A DNA stretch of 43,280 bases from Lichtheimia corymbifera B2541. Taxonomy: Eukaryota; Mucoromycota; Mucoromycetes; Mucorales; Lichtheimiaceae. Below are positions 1-12,420 of this stretch, piece by piece. Each line of letters starts with the position of its first letter. Within the stretch, counting starts at the first letter, position 1. The notes below the pieces were generated by a model that was given only the letters and a program-made list of their open reading frames with translations, did no database searches and was not told where the DNA came from. The position numbers were made by a program, and so were the translations under genes. Location: the NCBI GenBank assembly GCA_000697475.1, contig JNEU01000849.1, forward strand, positions 1 to 43,280, given 5' to 3'.

Positions 1-5
1 GTCAG

Positions 6-179
6 GCGCACCTTGGGTGCAAGTTTCACGATCAGGCTCGCCAATCCCAAATTTCGCAATGTCACCACCAGCCAAAGTGGAACAGGTCGACCTCTTATTT
101 TTTTTCGACGAGGCTGGTGGTGACATTGCGAAATCTAGGATCGGCGAGGTTGATCGTGAAACTTGCACCCAAGGTGCGC
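6..179. repeat. Inverted repeat, 68-bp arms
   Basis: Positions 6-73 and 112-179 are reverse complements with only a few mismatches and no length change. Both arms contain CTTGGGTGCAAGTTTCACGATC or its complement, and both end in GTCACCACCAGCC or its complement. The 38-base centre (74-111) includes GGTCGACC and a T-run. The arms are the distal parts of two copies of the local repeat unit placed tail to tail. Confidence 0.85.
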
Positions 180-565
180 TTCACCCCGCCGCGCAACTCT
201 GTTCTATTAAAGAGCCCACGTTTCATTGTAAAGTTTAGAGATACAGGCACCTTTGTGTTTTACATATGCTGTAAGCGTGATACTATATGTAAAGTGATCT
301 TGGTTCATTGTTAAGCAGTTAGAGCCTAATAGAGCCAAAGATGCAGAGGGACGTGCTTGTGTAATACAGCTCATTTGCATGATACTTCACAATGAACAAA
401 CACCATTCTCCATATAGCATCACGCTTACAGCATATGTAAAAACATAAAGTTTCCTGTTTCTACAAGTTGCCATGATGAAGTGTGGCGTCTTTATGAGAA
501 CAAAGTTGATCAGCATGTCGAAGCCCACCGTCTCACAAAGTTTCGTAGTCAGGACGGCCAATATC
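140..565. repeat. Large imperfect inverted repeat around position 350
   Basis: About 175 bases on the left (140-315) match the reverse complement of about 175 bases on the right (385-565), with small indels. The best-conserved core is TTTACATATGCTGTAAGCGT at 258-277, matched by its complement at 423-442. The outer parts match through the repeat-unit segments (the AAAGTTTC region and the TCTTTATGAGAAC region). The loop is about 70 bases. It overlaps the first palindrome, so repeat copies alternate in orientation across 1-600. Confidence 0.75.
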
Positions 566-1144
566 GGCGGGCGCGGCCCGTACATCTTATCTATGTTTCC
601 CTCCATACATCCGGGCGCTGCCAACCAAAACTTCATAATGAAGTGTGGTATCTTTATGAGAACGAAATTGCTCGCCGTGATCGAAAGTACTTTGCATGAA
701 AGTTTCAGGCTCGAGATAGCCAATCTCAGGCTCAGGGAGCGTCCAACTTACTTTTGCCCTACATTTGGGCCGCCCCGCATTCAAAACATTTATAATGAAG
801 CCTGCGATTTTTAAATGAATGGGATTGATCAGCATGACCCAGCGAACCTTCTGACCAAGTTTCAGGTTCGAAATGGGCAATCCCAAGTTAATACATACTA
901 CTTCGATAAATCATAAATCCGGCGCTTACCCGATTTCCGACCCTCCATAGTAAACCCCACATTATACCCTCCCATTCAAAATTTTCAAATGAAGCATGGG
1001 TTCTTTATTAATACAAAGTTGATCAGCATGACCAAGAGCATCTTGTGTGAAAATTTCAGGTTTGAGAGAGGCAATCACGGTCATGGGTTAATTTACAGTG
1101 TGCATGAATCTGTCGGACTCAGTGCCTGACCTATTTAGTTTCCA

Positions 1145-1985
1145 CTTCTTCCGCTCTCAGCCTCTTCCCTTTCCCTCCTCCCATTCTCAACTGTTGCCCC
1201 ATTCAACTACAACTACAACCTGCAAACGATTGTCCTGCTTCAACCCATCATGTCAATGCTGCAACGGTCTTGATCCTATTGTCTTTGACTAAATGGGCAA
1301 GTTCATGGCGTGTGCACCACACTACAGCAGCCGCGTTTCTTTACAGTCCACCTTCTCTGTACAATCCTCAACCCCCCATCAGATGTAACAGCATTCATTA
1401 TGGCAGTTGCTTTAGCAAAGTCTTATTCCATTGTCTCAAGCTACTCGCAGCAACTCGTCTTCCAGCTATTTCACATTAACAGCAGATAGCAATTGTATAA
1501 AAGCGGCTTTATTTACGTATGGCAACTTGGTTGAATACATGTGAATGGATATGGATCTGGATATTGATTTGGTATGTACACGGATGGAAGGAACTGGATA
1601 TATACAACGCGTGGAAAAAGAGTCTTTGTTCTTACATACTCATTGTCGACTTGAACTTGGTGCTATCATCCTAAACGATTGGTACACTTTGATAGCCTAC
1701 TTTACATGCTATTCCTTGGCTGCTACTATCATCATCCATTGTGCAACCTGTCCACCGTGTTACAACCATCACCATCCGACTGTATAGTTTGACACGCCAT
1801 TATGCATATAATTCGCCACTACGCATCAGGAATCATCTCACATCCACCCATTTATCTTTGCCGAATGCACGCCCAAAGGATAGAAATCTCCCTTATCGAT
1901 GTATCTCTCAATCTATTTCGTTTGTGATGTTTGGATTAAAGGGTTACTTTAGCGAATATGACATTGCGTTGGCAAACCATATAGT
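1145..1985 (+). pseudogene. Decayed unidentified sequence, copy A of an inverted dispersed pair
   Basis: This segment matches the minus strand of 38940-39640 in the same order. Three anchors show it: CTTCAACCCATCATG at 1238-1252 (partner 39520-39534), AACAGCAGATAGC at 1478-1490 (partner 39290-39302) and AATGCACGCCCA at 1864-1875 (partner 39075-39086). Between the second and third anchors this copy is about 170 bases longer. Only short open frames exist (for example 1098-1292, 1270-1479, 1545-1787 and 1741-1989) and similarity jumps between frames, as expected for a relic. The ancestral function is unknown; it could be a duplicated gene or a transposon fragment. Confidence 0.55.
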
Positions 1986-2564
1986 GTGAGAGAGAGCTTC
2001 GTTCTTCCGGTGTTCGATACCGTGTCGTATATTGTAGTGGGAACGTTGAATTATGTATAGAAAAGTTTGTACGGGATTTTAGGAGTGTATCCGCATGTCA
2101 ATGCTATGATGATAAGGAAAAAGAAAAGAAGAGAACGGGAGTTGGTTGGTCCATTATGCCTTGGACAGGGGCTATATTCGGTAGTATAGCTCATCTCGCT
2201 TTCCTTTGTGGTTGGACATTGTCAATATAGCACATGTTCCTCTATCGTCATTTAGATCCTACTGTGAGTAGATAGTCATCCATGAATAATATATGCCGGC
2301 CCGAAGAACACCACGAGAGTGCTTTCATTATTCAAGGATCATACACGCTTATTATTTACAGTCTTGTGTCATTATTAAGTATGATTGACAATGAAGGTTT
2401 ATTTATTAATATGGGTACTAGAGACAATGGTGTCATCACACACGCACACACAGCATGAGCAAAGGTACATATGAATGAATGCGGAGATGCAAGGTTGTCT
2501 CTGCCTAATAACGGTATCCCCGCCTTTCACTTGAGCCTTCCACTTTCTTTGAACTATTCTTACA
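1986..2564. other. Intergenic, upstream of VPS54
   Basis: No coding region or RNA gene is visible. It is A+T-rich, with an ACACACGCACACACA run near 2440-2453 and a pyrimidine-rich stretch (about 2520-2555) just before the VPS54 start, as is common in leaders of fungal genes. Confidence 0.5.
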
Positions 2565-5500
2565 ATGCAACCGCGATCCCGCGCGGGTTCGCCGCATCAA
2601 GGCGATGACACCAATGGATCGACAAAGCATCACTATTCGTCTTCTTGGACTCCACCTTCTTCGACTCCTCGACGTCATCTCAGTCCTGGCAAGCTTTCAA
2701 GTCCTTCTTCCAGTGCTACCCCTGCTTCATCCACCGGTCTCATTTCACCACGCCCAACTCATGTTCACGCCATGGTACGCGAACGGTCATTTCCACGTGA
2801 AGAGGGTAATAGTCGACCCCCATCGATCCGATCAGCTTCTTCGTTTGGACGACCCCTTAACAGACTTGTTCATGGTGCACACTCGCGTCGTCCTTCTGGA
2901 TACTCAAACTTCAGCACTATGAGTGAAACTTCACTGCCATGGACAACACGCGATATTGGATTTAATGCCATCTCGGGTAAGTGGAATATAGGTGTGTGTG
3001 TATGCATATGTAATAGGGATTGACATCATTTTACACGTGATTCAGGTGTATTAAACGATCCTGTGAAAAGAGCTCAATCGACATCCAAGCCGAGTAAAGC
3101 AGAAGTGCCTCCAGTAGCACGGGCATCCATTCCCAAAGTGAAGCCATCCGACTTTGACACTTACCTCGAGCATATTCGCCCTGTCTTTGAACGATATCAA
3201 GCCAACAAGCAATCTGAAGAAGAAGAATATGCATCACCTACGCTCAATGATACAACAGCCAATGAAGAATTACCAGTGCATCAACGTCCTAGCACACGCA
3301 ATCCTTATGGCCAGGTCTTATCCAGTGATAGCTTAGCACTTGTTGATCCTGCACCTGAAACACCATCACCTGTACCTCGAGAATTACCAATGCTGGAAAA
3401 TGTGCCACCCATCTTTTTCGATCCAGAATTCCACCTTGAAGATCCAAGAACATTTGACCAAGTGTGCGAAGGTGCAGATATTACTGGCAACAGCGGACCA
3501 AATCCACCCATATCAACCAACAGCATCTTGCAAGAAAAGCTATCGTATTACTTGGATACAGTGGAGGTGCATTTGATACGAGAGATTGAGAATCGGTCAT
3601 CATCGTTCTTTGAGGCATTATCCAATTTACAAGCACTACATCAGGAGACACTCGACTGCGTATCACAAATTCATGCGATTCGGAAAATGATGAAAGAGAT
3701 CCAGACGACAACCTGCAACAACGGATTGGATGTAGTGAGATTACGAGTGAGGGAAAGGAATTTGAACAAGCTGAATCAGGCGGTGGAATTGGTCAAAGAG
3801 GTGCATGCCGCTCAACCCAAGATTCAAGTATTACTCGGCCAAGGGGATTATTTTGGTGCATTGGATTTAATTGACGAGACACGTCGATTACTGGACCAGC
3901 ACGATGGCATCGATCTAAGAAAAGTGCGTGCACTTGGCGACTTTGCCAGCCAACTGGATGAAATGGAAAAGGCCGTGGGGGTCATGATGCAACACGACTT
4001 TCTCAGTATCTTATTGTCTGATCTCAGCTATCAAATCGAATCAATTGACTATGGTGAGGAGAAAAAGACTTGGCCTGGGGCAAAGGTCAATGCTGGCGTA
4101 GTACAACCTGACAATGAGCTGCAAACCCGACTCAAATCAAGCAGCAATGCTCTTTTACGTACCAATATGCTGGGATCGACATTGCAAGGATATCGTGAAA
4201 GATTATTATCAGAGATCAAGGAGATTGTGCGCAAAAAATATCCACCTTCTTCACCCAGTGATGATGGAGCGTAAGTAAGAGGAATATGGAATCCGGATCA
4301 TATGGGCTAACCCATGTCACTTTGACAATAGGCAAAGTGGAATTGCAAAGCAACTACGTACAATGACATTTGACTCATTTTCTCGTATGCTGACGGACGT
4401 GTTGATTGGATTGGTCAAGGCGATAGAACGTGCGGCTATTTACCACCAAACGCTGTGTCAACTTATCGATCAATGCATTCCTGAGGATGATGTTCAGCGT
4501 AACGAGCTCAAGAAGGAATCCAGTGATATCGTCTTTGCAGCAGCAGATCTGGCTCATGTACGCTGTGCCAAGCTTATCGGTTTCAGGAGCGAGCAAAATG
4601 CACAATTGAACCCTACCGACTTTTATCGACTAGCCAACATGTTACGCACTTTTATTCAGCAGTGTGAAGCGTTTTGTGGTCGCACGTGCTTTGGTTTACG
4701 TGGCACGGTGTTATCCCAGGTAAGTGAATAAGATGATGATTGTGTTGTCTGATATATCTGATGTTGGTTATCTCATAGCAAAAAGCGTTCATCGATCACT
4801 TTCATATGGAACGAATCAAACAAGAGGCACAGCTTATTGAAAATGAGCAATGGATCGCACAAGAAGTTGCTTCAGACTTTCAAGGCATTGTGGACCGGAT
4901 ATGTGATGGAAGTATATCTTCCTTTGCTGAAGGAGACGGTCGTCAACCACATCCCAAAGACAACCAACGCAGCACTCGTTTCCTCATCATTCACGATGCC
5001 AGTTATTTCACCGTTGGATGCAGCCTGCTTCTCATCAAGATGTTCGAGGATTATATGCGGTGTATATTGAACCTTGAAGGAATGACAACTGATATCATGC
5101 AAAAGCTGATTGAACTACTAAAGGCAAGTAATTGGATATGGGGTACGAAACGATTAGATTGACATGCTTTCCCATAGCTGTTCAATTCTCGTGTATGCCA
5201 AGTCATTTTGGGTGCTGGTGCAATGCGATCGGCTGGTCTGAAAAACATTTCTGCAAAGCATCTAGGTAAGTTAGAATGACACTACTATTCAAAAAGACTA
5301 TACACTGATATGCCTTGCGATAGCCTTGGCATCCCAATCCATTGGCATCATGATTGGCCTGATACCTTCTGTCAAAGAGTGTGTGGGACGCCATATGCCT
5401 ACCAAACACAAGGTGTTGCTCTCCGAGTTTGATCGTATTCTGAAGGATTACCAAGAACATCAAAAGGAGATCCATGCCAAGCTTGTTGCAATCATGAATG

Positions 5501-5991
5501 AAAGGTTTGCTGTCCATGTCAAAGCGATGCAGGTCATCAAGTGGGACGAGCAACCTGATACCGAGAAAAGCCCCAATGGATACATGGAGACGTTGGTCAA
5601 GGAAACAATGACATTACACAAGGTGCTGAACAAATATTTGCCACATCATGATCTGCAGGTATATATTTTGGATAGAGAACGAGGCACGCATCCTGGCATC
5701 TAATGCAATTTTATTATAGCAAATCATGTCAGATGTCTTTACCTCTTTCACCACGCAATTGACTCATGAAGTCCGTCAGCTTTCAATACACACCAATGCT
5801 GGCAAAGACAGGTATGTTACCTACCACGGGTTCAAATCAGATGGAAAGAAGACTAAGACAACGAACGATTATTCAAACATAGACTTGCAAAGGATGCCGA
5901 CTACTTTACTCACAAGCTATCGTCGCTCGAAGATATTAACCCTCCATCGAATTCTGTCATTGATGCTGTCAACGATATCACACTTTCCTAA
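2565..5991 (+). CDS. VPS54: Vps54, GARP tethering complex subunit
   Basis: This is a subunit of the Golgi-associated retrograde protein complex, which tethers endosome-derived vesicles at the trans-Golgi. Exons: 2565-2976, 3046-4270, 4332-4719, 4779-5123, 5178-5265, 5324-5658, 5720-5811 and 5883-5991, giving 997 residues (human VPS54 is 977). The first ~140 residues are Ser/Pro-rich and variable. The conserved region starts with LPWTTRDIGFNAISG joined across intron 1 to VLNDP. Family stretches follow: ADLAHVRCAKLIGFRSEQNA, FYRLANMLRTFIQQCE, FGLRGTVLSQ, FIDHFHMERIKQE, LFNSRVCQVILGAGAMRSAG, LASQSIGIMIGLIPSVKE and HAKLVAIMNERF. The C-terminal region follows the Vps54 domain layout. Residues ~190-330 (EVHLIREIENRSSSFFEALS onward) look helical or coiled-coil, as in other tethering subunits. 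Intron 4 (5124-5177) has a GC donor (AAG|GCAAGT). The start is the first ATG of the open first exon. Confidence 0.93.
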
Positions 5992-7946
5992 TTTTGTACA
6001 ATATACCACGATCAACCCAAAATCATCACTTTTAGACTGCAAATTGTTTTACATCATACAACCCACTTATTACCGCACCCTCCACTCATCAAAAATAAAA
6101 CAACACATGTACATTCACGTACTCCAGGAAATCAATTATAGTCATCAAATGACATATTTATTATTGTATAAAGCAGAAACAAAAGCACTGCAACTATAAG
6201 CATTCTATCTAAACTAAGCTTACCTTTGAACTTCCAAGGACCTCTAAGGGTATAAAAAGCCACCACAGACTGCAAAAGTGAATCACTAAAAATGTCAAGA
6301 GACATGTTAGAAACCAGTGATCCGATAAATATTGAATCAGGAAACGAGAATGATTCTCATTGAGTGCTTAGTCAGGAAAAGCGAAGGTACGTTATCAGCA
6401 AGGGTCTTCAGTAGCAGAACTGACGAATTTTATACCATTTGTCTCATCATAAAAGCACTCGAATGGATCATTCACGCTTCAAAACAGAATAATAGATACT
6501 TGCCTCCATGAAAAAATGAACCACACAAGGCCACCCCCGGTGTAAACAGAGAATTCAGAGAAGAGAGCCATAAAAGCAAACCTACACCAATGTGACATGG
6601 AAGATTAGTCCACTGATCCATCAATGTCAAAGCGTGCAAGAGAATGGGAGGTATAAGGCATATCAGATGGTGATGCATGTAAAAGGTTTTTCCACAAGGG
6701 ATACTTCAGGTAAGGTGGATGTGATCATCTTGTAATATAATGACAAGGGTGGTGGTGAAAATCAATCGGATACATACCTCTTCGAAAATTTCTCTCCTTG
6801 CTCGAGGGTAAACACGTGGCTTGTGCATGTTTATTGCATGGTTTTTTCTGTAAAAAAAAAAGATGGATGATTAATCAAACATGTTACAACAACATTCCTC
6901 AAACGACGCGGATTACGCGATGATGATGGCTCAGATACGAGGAATTCCAAATACAAGTCCTTGTCAACATAATCCCAATTCAGGAGTATCATACTTGTAA
7001 TCATCAGAGCTGCCATCGTATCGCGTAACCCACACATCACGTATGAATCAAATACTAACCTTATACTATTATGACCATCTATAACTGATGTTGCTCTAAG
7101 CTCTATTGACAAGAGAGAAGAACAGGGTAAAGAACCACTCTTGGCGAAGCGCGCTCTTTTATGTTTGACCGCAAAAATTTTTTTCAGGCGGCGACCTCCC
7201 CCTCCACCAAGCCTCAAGCGGTCACCAGCAGCAGTAAGATGATTAAAGGTGAAGAACGCGCCGTGAGGAAGCATGGTGTTGATGTTGTTGCTGAACCCCA
7301 CCTCCTCCCCACCACCTTCTCTTATTTTCGGATGAGTTTACCCGCAAAGTTCATTCATTTGAGCACAGTCCATTGACTCCTTTTTCTCCCAATGCTTGTG
7401 AAAACACGGAGAAAGGCTCATTGTCTTTGTACTTGATTGATTGTAGATGTGTGTGTGTTACATTTTGCTCTTGACCAAAGTGGTAAAAAATCCAACCATA
7501 ATAGCAACTCAGAATATGATGGTTTTCATTCTCGCAGTTTCCAGATCTCAATGCAATATGGTAAACAAAGAAGTTCATATATTGCAGGATAAAGCGGGCC
7601 GAACGATCAACCGCGTCAAATTAGGCAAGAAAAGGAGACACTGGATGTGAATGTCAAAAGTAAACTATCCCTTACTTATGCGCATGGCGTATGTGCCTTG
7701 AATGCTGCAAACCATCCGCGACAAAATAGTCATTGTTCAGGAGACAAAGGAATCTCAAACAGTAATGAGTCTTTTTTTCATTCATGACAAGCCCAGGCCT
7801 TTATTCATTATTGATCAAAATCTTACTGCAAACTCTCCTCTCCTTCTCATTTCTCCGTATACCCTTCTCACCCATACACACGTACACCCCTTGTTTGGTC
7901 AGCTCTATATAAATTGATCGGTTGCAAAAGACTGCATGTGGGGAAA
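5992..7946. other. 1.95-kb gap with weak exon-like islands
   Basis: No gene can be built with confidence. The first part is the VPS54 3' UTR (AATAAA-like sequences near 6096). On the minus strand, short open islands flanked by splice-like ends occur at 6778-6847, 6504-6581 and 6224-6269. Their conceptual peptides include a hydrophobic stretch ending in FIFSW, and AFYTLRGPWKFK. I could not join them into one frame or recognise a family. The 156-codon minus ORF at 6831-7301 has unconvincing composition. Positions 7800-7900 are the CT-rich promoter region of the next gene. Confidence 0.4.
7906..7913 (+). promoter_or_regulatory. TATA box of the MFS transporter gene
   Basis: TATATAAA lies 34 bases before the chosen ATG (7947). 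An in-frame ATG at 7914 directly abuts this box and would lie upstream of any normal transcript start, which is why the ATG at 7947 is preferred. The implied leader is very short. Confidence 0.5.
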
Positions 7947-10062
7947 ATGGATCCTTCTTCCAATCATCATCACTTTGCTTCAACACCATCTGCGACTGAT
8001 AACCCCTCTTTGGGTGCATTTCCATATACGCATCAACGCAATGACTCAGGACACACGACGCTCAATCCACAAGAAAGCTGCACTTCATCCACTAAAACAC
8101 TTGAAGCAACCGATGATGCTTTGCTTCAAAAAATAGAATTGAACGATGACGAAAAGCAACCCCGCAAATACGACGATAATGATGATAGCACGATGCACGC
8201 TGATGATACTACCATTACCAGAACCTATACACCTGAAGAAGAAAAACGACTGGTGCGAAAACTCGACATCCGCATCATTCCGCTCTTTTGTGCCTTTTAT
8301 TTTGTCGATTTCCTTGATAGATCTAATATCGGCAATGCAACGTACGTACCTTTATTCTCTCATCACATCATGCACATGGTCAAATGACTCAATTGATCAA
8401 TTGTAGGATTGCTGGTTTACAAAAGGACCTTGAGGTAGAGTGGACAAAGCGGGAAGCATCAATAACACCCGGTACTGAATAGTCATGCATTGATGCTGAT
8501 AGATGACGGGACCCCAATTAAGCACTGCCATTTCCGCCTTTTTCATCACATTTGTACGTACATCAATGAACTGATCGTAATCCTAGTGCATGTCCTTAAA
8601 TGCTATTTACCATTAGATCTTATTTCAAGTCCCATCCAACATTGTAATTAAGCGACTTGGTGCACGTTGGTGGCTATCCATTATCATGTTGACGTGGGGA
8701 CTAGTAACATTATCGATGGCTTTGGCCAACAATTTTGCAAGTCTATTGATTGCTCGCTTGCTTTTAGGGTAAGCTGCGTAAAAGACATCCATGGTATAAT
8801 GTCAGTACTCAAATCATAACATTGCATCTAGAGCGGCTGAAAGCGGTTTTGCGCCAGGCATCCTTTACCAAATGTCACGTATCTACAAGCCGCAGGAACT
8901 AGGATTTCGTGTAGCCATCATGCTTTGCATGGCTGCCATTTCTGGCATCGTTTCAGGTCCACTCGCATATGCATCCACCAGCATGGAAGGTGTATTAGGC
9001 TTGCATGGATGGCAGTATTTGTTCATCTTGGAAGGCGCACCCACCGTATTATTGGCGCTTTTGGGATTTTACCTTATTTTCGATAATGTCGATGATGTGC
9101 AATGGCTCACAGCTGAGCAAAAAGTTATTCAAAGAGCACGCATGCAGGAAGTCATGGAAGAGAATAGCAAGGATCCAATCACCTGGAAGACAATACGCAC
9201 CGTGCTCCTTGATTACAAAACGTGGCTATTCTCTGCTGTCTTCATGCTGACTTCTATCAACCTTACAAGTCTCAATGTATTTGGTCCTGTGCTCATTGAT
9301 GGTATGAAAATGTGATACAGACATATTTGTACGAGAAAAGATCATTGATTGTCAATGTAAATTGCAGGGTTTGGTTTCCCAGTATTACAAGCGCAATTGC
9401 TCACCACCCCCCCTTGTGTCGTTGCTGCTGTGGCTGTCCTCATTTGTGGACTTGTCGTCGACCGGCTAAAAAACCAACGCACTCTACTTGTATCCTCGGG
9501 ATCAAGTGTTGTGGCCATTGGATACTTAATGCTCCTGTTACAACAAGGTCGATGGTGTAGGTCATCAAACGTTCGTATCCGTAACACCATAAGCTAATCC
9601 TTCTCTTTTCCTCCTTCCTCAGTTTCCTATGCAGGTACCTTTGTCATAGCAACCGGTGTTGGTATGGAAGGTTGGTAAAGGAAAATGTCATCCATGATAC
9701 ATCCAGCGATTCACACCATTGTTTATGCGTTACGATAGCTCCAATTGGTGTCAGCTGGAGTGCTATCAATTATCATGATCTTACTGTACGCGCTGTGGGA
9801 GTAGCCATTGTCAACATGATGGGCAATCTCGGTAGCGTAGGTGCATCGTATTTATACACGATACCCGGTGATCCAAACCATGGTAACAACAGCATCCTCC
9901 TTCATATCATCGCCTATCAATATACTTACATCCACTTTAGTATTTGGTAATAGCTTCAATCTCTCCTGTGGCGTGCTCTGTGCAATTATATCGGCACTGA
10001 CAGGATTTCTTTTACGGCGACAAAACAAATATAGAGAACCACATCTCAAATACTTTTACTAG
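7947..10062 (+). CDS. MFS transporter, anion:cation symporter (allantoate permease-like) family
   Basis: This is a polytopic membrane transporter of the major facilitator superfamily, resembling the fungal ACS group (Dal5, Tna1 and relatives), which imports organic anions and vitamins; the substrate cannot be read from the sequence. Exons: 7947-8341, 8407-8434, 8503-8553, 8617-8768, 8832-9301, 9368-9556, 9623-9661, 9739-9882 and 9941-10062, giving 529 residues, normal for the family. A hydrophilic N-terminus (~110 residues) leads to KRLVRKLDIRIIPLFCAFYF and FVDFLDRSNIGNAT, the diagnostic first helix and loop. LFQVPSNIVIKRLGARWW, LLLGAAESGFAPGILYQMS, LHGWQYLFILEGAPTVLLAL, FGFPVLQAQLLTTPP and the late helix GNSFNLSCGVLCAIISAL follow. 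Several exons are tiny (28, 51 and 39 bases). The exon 7 donor (9662 or about 9671) is the least certain junction. Confidence 0.88.
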
Positions 10063-10182
10063 TTCTTTTTAATAGTTTTTTGCGGAAATCATGTACATCT
10101 AACAGGCTATGATGCGTATAAGATTTGTCGAATGTTGTTGTTGTTGTATGGCGAAGTATGATATGCGTGTATGGAGGGTCGT

Positions 10183-11785
<1,603 letters not shown>

Positions 11786-12420
11786 TTTGAGTAATAAAGA
11801 GGAAAAAGAAAAGGGAATCGATTATAGCTGCGGAATGCTGCACAGAGACAAGTGGTGGTCGAGCAACGAGTGGGATAAGGCCCTGTTTTTCGAAACATGA
11901 ACAAGCCACCACTAATGGCTGTGTTTGTGTCACTTTGATGCACTTTATCTCTAAAGGAAAGTAGTACAAACGTATGCAAACTCTCTCTCTCCCAAATCCA
12001 AGCTGGTGGTTTCTACATTTTGGCTATATACACAATATACCCATTTTACTCTTTCTACTGCCATCCATTATACAGCTTCCGTCTGACATGTCCGATTGGG
12101 ATTGTACAAGCTGACATCTTCCCTTTACTCTCTGAACAGGATCCACCAGTGTTCTCGATTTGACCACGCATCATCAGAAAAAGCCATGCCTATGTACGTG
12201 ATTGTAATAATTGGATGGATATCAGTTTAGCAGTATAATACACTCGTAATTCAACAATAATAAAAGGCAATGGTATTGGTTCTACAATATTATTTGCATC
12301 TGTTGTCTAATATGGGCGGGAATGATTAAGATACTACGCATATCAATGGGAGATGAAGGATGAGAGGTGATATGTCTACGAGCAGTAGTGGGTGATGAAT
12401 ATAATACAGAGTCACTGATT
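11786..12420. other. Intergenic between MDM10 3' end and eRF1 start
   Basis: There is no gene. The part next to 11785 is the eRF1 promoter and leader on the minus strand. A CT-repeat (ACTCTCTCTCTCCC near 11980) is the only notable feature. The part near 12420 is the MDM10 3' UTR, with AATAATAAAA near 12255. Confidence 0.5.

Larger units (their letters stand above)
1..1130. repeat. Degenerate repeat array with direct and inverted units
   Basis: No gene is recognised here. A motif of about 100 bases recurs. It opens near AATGAAGTGTGG, continues as TCTTTATGAGAACAAAGTTG and ATCAGCATGACC, and ends with GAAAGTTTCAGGTTCGA followed by GGCAATC. Plus-strand copies begin near 473, 638, 794 and 989, so the period is roughly 160-195 bases. 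A partial plus-strand copy lies at 1-73 (cut by the window edge), and a minus-strand copy runs from about 240 down to 112. The units share perhaps 60-75 percent identity by eye, and every reading frame is broken, so this looks like old non-coding repeat DNA rather than a gene. Its family is not recognised. Confidence 0.7.

Noticed and set aside
473..814. 113-codon open frame inside the repeat array
   Set aside because: It spans two diverged repeat units. The reading frame is not shared by the other units, and the peptide shows no family features.
860..895. GGTTCGAAAT in a repeat unit, resembling a tRNA B box (SINE idea)
   Set aside because: The B-box-like string is not kept in all units, no A box lies at a proper distance, and no 3' tail typical of SINEs is seen.
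6831..7301. 156-codon minus-strand open frame
   Set aside because: Its Gly-run and low-complexity composition, and the lack of motifs or a matching promoter position, suggest a chance frame. Only the weaker islands nearby were kept as a finding.
7914..7946. Upstream ATG extension of the MFS transporter
   Set aside because: The ATG directly abuts the TATA box, so it should not be in the mRNA.
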